DNA from: Bacillota bacterium
Lineage (GTDB): Bacteria; Bacillota; Clostridia; Christensenellales; Aristaeellaceae
Reading direction: 5' to 3'
Assembly (NCBI GenBank): GCA_009787135.1
Contig: WRGP01000234.1
Span: 1 to 19,586 of the forward strand
Length of the DNA: 19,586 nt
This document shows positions 7,270-14,466 of this stretch, one piece after another. Position 1 is the first letter of the stretch. Each line of letters starts with the position of its first letter. A program made the position numbers and the translations under genes. The notes under the pieces were generated by a model. It did no database searches. It saw only the letters and a program-made list of their open reading frames with translations, and was not told where the DNA came from.

Positions 7270-7779
7270 TTATAAAGTCGTTATCCTTTTTAAGACAATG
7301 CCCTCGTCCGCAAACACAATAAGGTACACCCGGCGGTTGGGCCGTTTGTAGCCAGGCGCGCCGTTTCGCGCTTCCCATGACAGCGCCGGGGTCGAAAGCC
7401 CGTCCCACCAAGCCATATCAATTTCTCCGTCCGCAACGCGGTCAAAGCCCTCCGTCCATAGCGGAATATCCTCCGGCGCGACTTTGAGCGCAACCCTGAT
7501 ATCATAATCGGACGGGCCCGGCACCCAGCCGCCCGCGTTGTCATGGTATTCGATATGATACTCAGCCTCCAGAACCGGGGAGAACATTTTGAAATACGGC
7601 TCGAGAAAAGCAAGCTTTTCGTTTGGATTGGCAAAAGATGAGCTCCAGGTATCCGTCGTGAGGCTCTCTTTTTCAGGCGGCGGGCGTTTCAGAAAAGAAC
7701 GCGCCGCCGTGCCAAGCGGAACGAGCATAAGCAGGCAAAGCGCTGTTTTCATGAAAGCTATGCAGGCCTTCCTCCTCAC
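7270..7779 (-). CDS. Small exported protein of unknown function
   Basis: I do not recognise this protein. From the GTG at 7779 it has 169 residues, with a basic start (RRK), a hydrophobic stretch (about 6-26) and then a Pro/Lys-rich junction, which looks like a signal peptide or membrane anchor. The rest is acidic and aromatic-rich (VPGPSDYDIR, DMAWWDG) and ends in a predicted strand-rich tail. I prefer the GTG because GGAGG lies ten bases upstream; the ATG at 7752 has its nearest Shine-Dalgarno 14-18 bases away, which is too far, although it also keeps a shorter hydrophobic segment. A frame open to 7908 overlaps tex and is not needed. The gene lies 26 bp after tex and 24 bp before the SDR gene, so it is part of the same run. 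Confidence 0.68.
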   Translation of the reverse strand: MRRKACIAFMKTALCLLMLVPLGTAARSFLKRPPPEKESLTTDTWSSSFANPNEKLAFLEPYFKMFSPVLEAEYHIEYHDNAGGWVPGPSDYDIRVALKVAPEDIPLWTEGFDRVADGEIDMAWWDGLSTPALSWEARNGAPGYKRPNRRVYLIVFADEGIVLKRITTL

Positions 7780-7805
7780 CCCGCGTTCTCCTCCCTCCTC
7801 CGCAT

Positions 7806-9971
7806 TTACATCCGCCGCAAATCCGTATCGCGCATCGTCAAGCCAATCCGCTTTCGCCCGGCATCCACCTCCAGCACCCATACCTTCACCACATCCCCTA
7901 CCTTGCACACCTCGGACGGATGCCGTATAAACCGCTCGCTCATGCGCGAGACATGCACCAACCCATCCTGATGCACGCCAATATCCACAAAGACCCCAAA
8001 ATCCGTCACGTTGCGCACGGTGCCCGCCATTTCCATGCCCGGCGCGAGATCGGCAAGATCCAGCACATCCTCGCGCAGTATGGGCGGAGGCAAATCCTCA
8101 CGCGGGTCGCGGCCCGGCTTCATCAGCTCCTGTACGATATCCAACAGCGTGGGCTCGCCAATGCCAAGCTTCTTCGCCAACGCCGCCGGCCCCGCTTCCC
8201 TCACGCGGCCGGCCAGCTGGGCCAGCGCGCCTTTGGGGATATCCGCCGTCTCATACCCCAAGAGCCGCAGCAACCCCTCCGCCGCCCCATAGGACTCCGG
8301 ATGCACAGCCGTCGCGTCAAGCGGGTTTTCGCTGTCCGCCACGCGCAAAAACCCCGCGCACTGCTCAAACGCCTTGGGCCCCAGCCCGCGCACCTTGCGC
8401 AATTGAGGCCGCGAAAGAATGGGCGTCTCCTCGCGGTAGGCGACGATGTTCTTCGCCAGCACCGGGCCAATGCCCGCCACACGCGCGAGCAGCGCCGCCG
8501 ACGCGGTGGCAACCTCCACGCCTACCGCGTTGACGCACGCCTCGACCACGCCATCCAGCGCGGCCGTAAGCTCCGCCTCCTTCAAATCATGCTGGTATTG
8601 CCCCACGCCAATGGCCTTAGGGTCGATCTTCACCAGCTCGGCCAACGGATCCTGCATGCGCCGCGCGATAGAAACCGCGCTGCGAAGCGACACATCAAAC
8701 TGCGGAAATTCCTCCGCCGCCAGCTTGGAAGCGGAATACACCGACGCGCCCGCCTCGCTGACAATGGCGTACCGCACGCCTTCCGGCAGGGAGGGGAGCA
8801 GCGACGCGATAAACCCCTCCGCCTCGCGGGACGCCGTGCCGTTGCCGATGGCGATCGCCGTCACCCCATGGCGCGAGACCATCCCGCGGATCAGCGACGC
8901 GGCCTCCTCCCGCCGGCGCTCCTGCCCCGGCAGCGTAAAGTGCCCTACGCCGGTCTCCAGCACCTTTCCCCCTTCGTCCACCACGGCCAGCTTGCAGCCG
9001 GTGCGAAAGCCAGGGTCCACACCCAGGGTCACGCGCCCTTTGATGGGCGGCTGCATCAGCAGGGGCCGAAGGTTGTCCGCAAACACCCGCACAGCGGCCG
9101 CCCCGGCGCGCTCCGTCATGTCCGCGCGCGCCTCCCTCTCCAAGGCCGGATACAGCAGCCTGTCCCACGCGTCCTCCACCGCCATCGCCACTTGGCGGCC
9201 GCAGGAATTTCGGGCCGTCACAAACGCCTTGTCAAGGATGGAAAGCGCCTTGTCCGCGTCCATGCGCACGCGCGCCTTCAGCCAGCCCTCGCGCTCGCCC
9301 CTGTCCACGGCCAGCACGCGGTGGCCGGGCATGCCGGCGACCGCGCCCGAGAATTCATAGTATTGGCGGTATACGCTCTCGCCCTCTTTTGCCTGCTTGC
9401 ATTGCAGCATGCCCGTGCCAGCCACCTGCCGCCGAAGCTCCCGCCGCGCCTCGGCATCCTCCGATACCATCTCCGCGATGATGTCCCGCGCGCCTGCCAA
9501 GGCCGCCTCCGCGTCCGGCACGTCCTTTCGCGCGTCCACAAACCGTGCCGCCAAGTCTTCCGCGGTGCCGGGGATCTCCTCCTGCGCCATCAGCCGTGCG
9601 GCCAGCGGTTCCAGCCCTCTTTCCTTGGCGAGGGTCGCGCGGGTGCGGCGCTTTTGCTTGAAGGGCCGGTAGGTATCCTCCAATTCCGCCAGCGTCCGCG
9701 CCTCGGCAAGCCGCGCGGCCAGCGCGTCCGTCAGCACCCCCTGCTCCTCCATCGACCGCTCGATCGCCTCACGCCGCTTGTCCAACCCGCGCAAATACGC
9801 GAGCCTCTCGCCAAACATGCGAAGCACCTGATCGTCAAGCCCGCCCGTGGCCTCTTTGCGGTAGCGGGCAATAAACGGGATCGTATTCCCCTCCTCAATG
9901 AGCGCGGCAACGCGTCCGGCCTGGCTATCGCTCAGGCCGAATTCCTTCGCCAATACCGCCGTATGGTTCAT
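7806..9971 (-). CDS. tex: Tex-family S1 RNA-binding protein
   Basis: A 721-residue Tex protein, a conserved nucleic-acid-binding factor linked to transcription and RNA turnover. The order of domains is canonical: Tex N-terminal helical region (IPFIARYRKEATGG at 31-44, TYRPFKQKRRTRA near 100-112), YqgF/RNase H-like domain from about 314 (TLGVDPGFRTG, GNGTASRE at 377-384), helix-hairpin-helix region at about 495-548 (VAGIGPVLAKNIV, VRGLGPKAFEQ), and S1 domain at about 646-716 (GTVRNVTDFGVFVDIG, DGLVHVSRMS). The length is typical. The start codon overlaps the stop of the CNNM gene as ATGA, with AAGGAAG seven bases upstream, so the two genes are translationally coupled. Confidence 0.97.
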   Translation of the reverse strand: MNHTAVLAKEFGLSDSQAGRVAALIEEGNTIPFIARYRKEATGGLDDQVLRMFGERLAYLRGLDKRREAIERSMEEQGVLTDALAARLAEARTLAELEDTYRPFKQKRRTRATLAKERGLEPLAARLMAQEEIPGTAEDLAARFVDARKDVPDAEAALAGARDIIAEMVSEDAEARRELRRQVAGTGMLQCKQAKEGESVYRQYYEFSGAVAGMPGHRVLAVDRGEREGWLKARVRMDADKALSILDKAFVTARNSCGRQVAMAVEDAWDRLLYPALEREARADMTERAGAAAVRVFADNLRPLLMQPPIKGRVTLGVDPGFRTGCKLAVVDEGGKVLETGVGHFTLPGQERRREEAASLIRGMVSRHGVTAIAIGNGTASREAEGFIASLLPSLPEGVRYAIVSEAGASVYSASKLAAEEFPQFDVSLRSAVSIARRMQDPLAELVKIDPKAIGVGQYQHDLKEAELTAALDGVVEACVNAVGVEVATASAALLARVAGIGPVLAKNIVAYREETPILSRPQLRKVRGLGPKAFEQCAGFLRVADSENPLDATAVHPESYGAAEGLLRLLGYETADIPKGALAQLAGRVREAGPAALAKKLGIGEPTLLDIVQELMKPGRDPREDLPPPILREDVLDLADLAPGMEMAGTVRNVTDFGVFVDIGVHQDGLVHVSRMSERFIRHPSEVCKVGDVVKVWVLEVDAGRKRIGLTMRDTDLRRM

Positions 9972-11311
9972 TCATTTTCTTCCTTATCTAATTTAGAGAT
10001 TAACGCGCTGTCCACGCGCCTGTCCTCAATCTTTTCTACTTGAATGCGCAGCCCGAACGCCTCCACCACGGGCGTGGCCCCATCCTCCGGGATGACGGAC
10101 ATCTGGCTGTATACCAGCCCGCCGAGCGTATCGTATTCGTCGTCCAGCGGCAGGTCCGCCCCCAGCGCCTCGCCGAGCGTCTCCAAGTCCACCGACCCGC
10201 TCACGCGCCAGAGGTTTGGCTCCAGCTGGTTAACCGCCTGCTCTTCCATAGGATCGAACTCGTCAAAGATCTCCCCCACGATCTCCTCCAGCAAATCCTC
10301 CATGCTCACGATGCCGCTGGTGCCGCCGTATTCGTCCACCACAATGGCCAGATGCGTCTTGTTCTTCTGCATATCGCGCAGCAGCACGTCCGCGCGCACG
10401 GTCTCCGGCACAAAGTACGCCGGGCGGATCAGGTCTTTGAGGGGCTTTGACCGCTCCTCCTGCAGGCTGAGCAAATACTCGCGCGTGCTCAGCGTGCCCA
10501 CGATATCGTCAATGTCCTCATCATAGACGGGAAACCGCGAAAACCCCGTCTCGCGGATCGCGCGCATAATCTCCTCCTGAGAATCGGCCAGGGAAAAGGC
10601 GCATACGTCGGTGCGGTGCAGCATCACGTCCTGGGCTGTCTGGTTGTTGAACTCAAAGATGTTTTCAATCAGCTCCGCCTCGCCCGCTTCAATGGCGCCC
10701 TGTTCCTCGCCGATGTCCACCAGCATGCGGATGTTCTCCTCCGTGACCTCCTCATCCCCGCCCTCCGCCGGCACATGCAGCACGCGCAGCACCGCGTTCG
10801 TGGACAGGGTGAGCAGCGCCACGACAGGCGCCAGAAGCGTGGATAGCGCGCGGATCACGCCGGCGGAAAAGCGGGCTACCTTATACGTGTGCCGCATCGC
10901 GACGCGCTTGGGCGCAAGCTCGCCAAAGACCAGCGTAAAATACGCAAGTATGACGGTGATCACGACAACACAGGCGGATTCAAGCGTTTTGGGGGACATG
11001 AACGTAAGGCCCCATCCCGTCAGCACCCGCGCCAGACGGCCTGAGAAGTGGCTGGCCGCAAAGGCGCTTCCCAAAAAGCCCGCCAGCGTGACGCCGACCT
11101 GAATGGTGGATAGGAACCGGGTCGACGACTGCAACAACACCAGCATATTGGCGGCCTTGCGGTCGCCCTGCTCGGCTTGCCGTTTCACCTTGTTTTCGCT
11201 CAGGGAGATGACCGCGATCTCGGTCGCGGCAAAAAAAGCGTTGATGAGGATGAGCGCGATCTGCAGCAGCAACCGGCCCCATATAGGGTCAGGCACGTCG
11301 GATGACAACAA
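9968..11311 (-). CDS. CNNM/CorC-type CBS-domain membrane transporter (hemolysin family)
   Basis: A membrane protein of the CNNM/CorB family (often called hemolysin C family), linked to Mg2+/Co2+ efflux. It has an N-terminal DUF21 membrane domain with LILINAFFAATEIAV and FGELAPKRVA, a CBS pair (VMLHRTDV through LLEEIVGEIFDEF, including VVDEYGGTSGIVSMEDLL), and a C-terminal CorC_HlyC domain (LWRVSGSVDLETL, TLGGLVYSQ). I prefer the TTG start at 11311 (447 residues), or the TTG at 11308, because AAGGGGG lies six to nine bases upstream. The in-frame GTG at 11338 (456 residues) has no ribosome site. The gene overlaps tex by four bases at its 3' end and is first in a five-gene run. Confidence 0.92.
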   Translation of the reverse strand: MLSSDVPDPIWGRLLLQIALILINAFFAATEIAVISLSENKVKRQAEQGDRKAANMLVLLQSSTRFLSTIQVGVTLAGFLGSAFAASHFSGRLARVLTGWGLTFMSPKTLESACVVVITVILAYFTLVFGELAPKRVAMRHTYKVARFSAGVIRALSTLLAPVVALLTLSTNAVLRVLHVPAEGGDEEVTEENIRMLVDIGEEQGAIEAGEAELIENIFEFNNQTAQDVMLHRTDVCAFSLADSQEEIMRAIRETGFSRFPVYDEDIDDIVGTLSTREYLLSLQEERSKPLKDLIRPAYFVPETVRADVLLRDMQKNKTHLAIVVDEYGGTSGIVSMEDLLEEIVGEIFDEFDPMEEQAVNQLEPNLWRVSGSVDLETLGEALGADLPLDDEYDTLGGLVYSQMSVIPEDGATPVVEAFGLRIQVEKIEDRRVDSALISKLDKEENE

Positions 11312-11366
11312 GAATTCCCCCCTTTTGATATACGACACCGCGCTTTTGTATACCCTTGCCCGTCAA

Positions 11367-11395
11367 AGTATATCATAGGCGGCCGCAAATGGCAA
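11367..11395 (-). promoter_or_regulatory. Promoter of the CNNM-tex operon
   Basis: Minus strand TTGCCA (11390-11395), a 17-base spacer, then TATACT (11367-11372). Transcription would start near 11360, about 50 bases before the preferred TTG start codon and about 20 before the GTG alternative. Confidence 0.75.
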
Positions 11396-11510
11396 TGTGC
11401 TCGCCTTTGGTTTCTCCGCGCCCATCCGTGAGCCGTTTTGTTTTCAGATTCCACCGGTATTTACGCCAAAAGAGCGCCGTTCATTATTTTGGCTCAAACG
11501 CGGGGTTTCA

Positions 11511-11539
11511 TTGCATTTTACCGCATGGTATGATATCGT
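11511..11539 (+). promoter_or_regulatory. Candidate promoter of the peptide transporter operon
   Basis: TTGCAT (11511-11516), a 17-base spacer, then TATCGT (11534-11539). An alternative -10 is TATGAT at 11529-11534 with a poor -35. Both are weaker than the minus-strand promoters in the window, which suggests activation or another sigma factor. The rest of the divergent region, 11400-11510, shows no gene and no clear operator. Confidence 0.35.
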
Positions 11540-11579
11540 TAGTCGTATATTTTTAAGTATCAGCAAGGAGGCGTTATTC

Positions 11580-13439
11580 ATGAGGCGTTCCCTGGCGGTT
11601 TTGTTGGGCATCACCATGATTCTGTCCCTGTTCATCCCCTCCGTTCTGGCGGAAGAAGCTACCTTGACCCAGCTGTATGGATCGGAGATCACCACGCTGA
11701 ACTACCTGATCACAGGCAATACGAACGACTTTCGCCTGTCCGCCAAGATGATAGATACTTTGGTGGAGTATGACCGCTATGGCCAGGTACAGCCCTGCCT
11801 CGCGGCGTCTTGGGAGGTCAGCGAGGACGGCCTTGTCTGGACGTTCTACCTGCGCGAGGGCCTCAAGTGGGTCGATGGCGGCGGCCATCCCGCGGCGGAT
11901 TTAACCGCCCATGACTTTGAGGCCGCCGCCAAATATATCTTGAACGCGCAGAACGCCTCCGTCACCGCCAACATAGTCTATGAGGTCGTAGAGGGCGCGA
12001 AAGCGTACTACGACGGCACCGCCACGCCGGACGAGGGCAAGGAACCCGCCCCTGTGATGGAATGGGAGACTGTCGGCGTCAAGGCGCTGGACGATCTGAC
12101 CATTCAGTACACGCTGGCGGCGCCTGTCCCGTACTTCCTCTCCATGCTGACGTATGTATCCTTCATGCCGGTGAATGAAAAGTTTCTTGCGGCGCAGGGC
12201 GAGAACTTCGGCCTGGCCACGGGCAATGACACGATCCTCTATTGCGGCGAATACTACCTCTCTGCGTTTAGCCCGCAGGAAAAGCGCGTGCTGACCCGGA
12301 ACGCCGAAAACTGGAACGCGGACAGGGTTTACATCACGACCCTTCTATACCTGTACAACAAAGAATCCAACACCGTGGGGCCTGAAATGTACCTGCGCGG
12401 CGAAATAGATTACGTGGAGGAATTCGATACCGCCATCGCCATGGAATGGCTGAACGACCCCGTCAAGGCGGATTATATCTGCCCCCTCCGCCCAACGAGC
12501 TTCTATTCCTACTTCTACGCCTTTAACTTTGACCCGCTCTTTGACGCGGTGTACGAGCCGGAGAATTGGAAGCTGGCCGCCAATAACGAAAACTTCCGCA
12601 AGGCTATCTATCACGGCCTGGACCGCCTCAAGGCCATGACCATCATCGACCCGTGGAACCCGGAAGCGCTAATCTACAATTCCGTCACACCGCCTTCGTT
12701 CGCCTCTCTAAACGGCACGGATTACACCGTCATGGGCGACTTAGCCCCCATTACCAGCCTTGGCCTTGATACCTTCAACGAGGCGAAGGCCCTCGAATAC
12801 CGCGACGCCGCCAAGGCTGAGCTGGAAGCCGCGGGCGCCGCGTTCCCCATCAAGGTCCTCATGCCCTACAACCCCACGACCCAAGGCTGGGACGAAGAAT
12901 GCCAGGTCGTCGAGCAGCAGCTGGAGGCTCTGCTGGGCAGCGGCTTTATCGACATCATCGTGGAAGCGGGCCCGTCTACGGGCTTTCTCTCGGAGGTGCG
13001 CCGCAGCGGCAAGTACGCCCTGCTCAAGTGCAACTGGGGGCCGGATTACGCCGACCCGCAGACATACACGGACCCCTTCTCTGACGGCAACACGTATAAC
13101 TTCATGTACAAGGGCATGGAGGGCGGCTTTGTGGAGGCGTACTACGCCTTGGTCGCGGACGCCATGGCTATCACGGGCGATACGGAGGCCCGCTATGCCG
13201 CCTTTGCCAAGGCGGAAGCGTTCCTCATCAACAACGCCGTGATCATCCCTGTCGGCCGCGGCACCGGCGGTTACCTAGCGGCCAGATATGACCAGTTTGA
13301 AAATCCGTTCGCGCCCTTCGGCATCTCCATCTATCGCTACAAGGGCGTCTCCCTGCTGGACCACCCCGTGAACACGGACGAGTATTTCGACTGCTATGAC
13401 AAGTGGCTGGAGGAGCGCGCGGCGCTGGTGGGCGAGTAA
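11580..13439 (+). CDS. Peptide ABC transporter substrate-binding protein (family 5)
   Basis: A 619-residue extracytoplasmic solute-binding protein of family 5 (OppA/DppA-like), which delivers peptides to the permeases encoded next. Residues 1-24 form a signal peptide (MRRSL, hydrophobic core, SVLA before EEA). The mature protein shows the family features: LYGSEITTLNYL at its start, LAASWEVSEDGLVWTFYLREG with LKWVDG, TAHDFEAAAKYI, FRKAIYHGLDR, and a C-terminal WGPDYADPQTYTDPF. There is no Cys at the cleavage site, so the usual lipoprotein anchor is missing. The ATG follows AAGGAGG by eight bases. An upstream open frame to 11397 covers the promoter and is not used. A perfect hairpin (13448-13489) separates it from the first permease. 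Confidence 0.95.
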   Translation: MRRSLAVLLGITMILSLFIPSVLAEEATLTQLYGSEITTLNYLITGNTNDFRLSAKMIDTLVEYDRYGQVQPCLAASWEVSEDGLVWTFYLREGLKWVDGGGHPAADLTAHDFEAAAKYILNAQNASVTANIVYEVVEGAKAYYDGTATPDEGKEPAPVMEWETVGVKALDDLTIQYTLAAPVPYFLSMLTYVSFMPVNEKFLAAQGENFGLATGNDTILYCGEYYLSAFSPQEKRVLTRNAENWNADRVYITTLLYLYNKESNTVGPEMYLRGEIDYVEEFDTAIAMEWLNDPVKADYICPLRPTSFYSYFYAFNFDPLFDAVYEPENWKLAANNENFRKAIYHGLDRLKAMTIIDPWNPEALIYNSVTPPSFASLNGTDYTVMGDLAPITSLGLDTFNEAKALEYRDAAKAELEAAGAAFPIKVLMPYNPTTQGWDEECQVVEQQLEALLGSGFIDIIVEAGPSTGFLSEVRRSGKYALLKCNWGPDYADPQTYTDPFSDGNTYNFMYKGMEGGFVEAYYALVADAMAITGDTEARYAAFAKAEAFLINNAVIIPVGRGTGGYLAARYDQFENPFAPFGISIYRYKGVSLLDHPVNTDEYFDCYDKWLEERAALVGE

Positions 13440-13447
13440 AACAAGTA

Positions 13448-13489
13448 CGAGTGAAAGGCAGGGGCCGCATGACCCCTGCCTTTCACTCG
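13448..13489 (+). other. Perfect intercistronic stem-loop
   Basis: Positions 13448-13464 and 13473-13489 are exact reverse complements: a 17-bp stem with an eight-base loop, starting eight bases after the binding-protein stop codon. No T run follows on the + strand. In ABC importers such structures typically protect the 3' end of the binding-protein mRNA and reduce read-through, giving more binding protein than permease. That role is inferred here from position and shape. Confidence 0.85.
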
Positions 13490-13524
13490 CGTGAACCCGC
13501 GGTTGCCGTAAGGAGGCCTGTGTT

Positions 13525-14466
13525 TTGCTGCACTACATCGCCAAGCGCCTGTTCGCCGCGCTTATCACCCTGATGATCGTCATCACCATCGTGTTCATCC
13601 TCGTCCGACAGATGCCCATTGAGGGCTATTTTGACAACTTTGACAAGCTGGATCCGTCGGTGATCCGCGCGCGGCTTGCGCAGATGGGCCTTACCGACCC
13701 GCTTCCCCTCCAATTGAAAAACTTTTTTATCAAGCTATTCCATGGCGATTTAGGCGTATCCGCCCGCTACAGCGTTGGCGCGCCCATTGCCGGCATCCTT
13801 GCCAGGAAAGCCCCGCTCTCCATGGCGCTCGGCCTCATTGCCATGGCGCTCTCTCTGTCCCTTGGCATCCCGCTGGGCGCGGCCATGGCGCGCTCCAAAG
13901 CAAAATTCTGGGATAAGCTCGGCGCCGCTTTCATCGCGTTTGTCAGCGCGGTTCCCGCCGCGGTATACCATATTTTTATTCAGGCCTACGGCTCAAAGCT
14001 TGTCGGCGCGCCCATGCTCTTTGACAGGGGCACGCTTTCTTCATGGATTCTGCCCATCTTTTCCCTGTCCCTTGGCAATATCGCCTATTACGCGATGTGG
14101 CTGCGGCGGCACATGGTCGATGAAATGAACAAGGACTATGTTACGCTTGCCCGCGCCAAGGGCGTGGAAAGCCGCCATATTACCATGGCCCACGTGTTCC
14201 GCAACGCGTTCGTGCCCATGATCCAATACATCCCCAACGCCATCCTGTATACGGTCGTCGGCTCCATCTACGTCGAATCCCTCTACTCCGTGCCCGGTAT
14301 GGGCGGCCTCTTGGTGGACGTCATCAGGCGGCAGGACAACCCGATGGTGCAAATCCTCGTCATGATCTACAGCTGCGTTGGCGTTGTGGGCCTTTTGCTG
14401 GGCGACCTGCTGATGACAGCCATTGATCCGCGCATCAGCTTCGCGAAAAAGGAGGGCGCGCGCTAA
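13525..14466 (+). CDS. Peptide ABC transporter permease, OppB/DppB type
   Basis: A 313-residue inner-membrane permease of a peptide importer. The first helix is at about 9-28, followed by an extracytoplasmic segment and five further helices. The EAA-like loop contacting the ATPase is at about 205-230 (DYVTLARAKGVESRHI, then HVFRNAFVPM), and SVPGMGGLL at 255-263 is also typical of the OppB group. The start is a TTG with AAGGAGG eight bases upstream. It ends in a TAATG overlap with the next permease, so the two are translationally coupled. Length and layout are normal, unlike its partner. Confidence 0.94.
   Translation: MLHYIAKRLFAALITLMIVITIVFILVRQMPIEGYFDNFDKLDPSVIRARLAQMGLTDPLPLQLKNFFIKLFHGDLGVSARYSVGAPIAGILARKAPLSMALGLIAMALSLSLGIPLGAAMARSKAKFWDKLGAAFIAFVSAVPAAVYHIFIQAYGSKLVGAPMLFDRGTLSSWILPIFSLSLGNIAYYAMWLRRHMVDEMNKDYVTLARAKGVESRHITMAHVFRNAFVPMIQYIPNAILYTVVGSIYVESLYSVPGMGGLLVDVIRRQDNPMVQILVMIYSCVGVVGLLLGDLLMTAIDPRISFAKKEGAR

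Noticed and set aside
7780..7908. Longer frame of the small exported protein starting at 7908
   Set aside because: It would overlap the end of tex by about 100 bases in another frame, and would bury the signal-like segment.
7920..10043. 707-residue open frame on the + strand opposite tex
   Set aside because: It is rich in Arg, His and Pro with no family signature, and lies exactly opposite a full-length Tex protein. It is a codon-bias shadow of GC-rich DNA.
13448..13489. Reading the 17-bp hairpin as a Rho-independent terminator
   Set aside because: No T run follows on the + strand, and the downstream permeases clearly belong to the same transporter.
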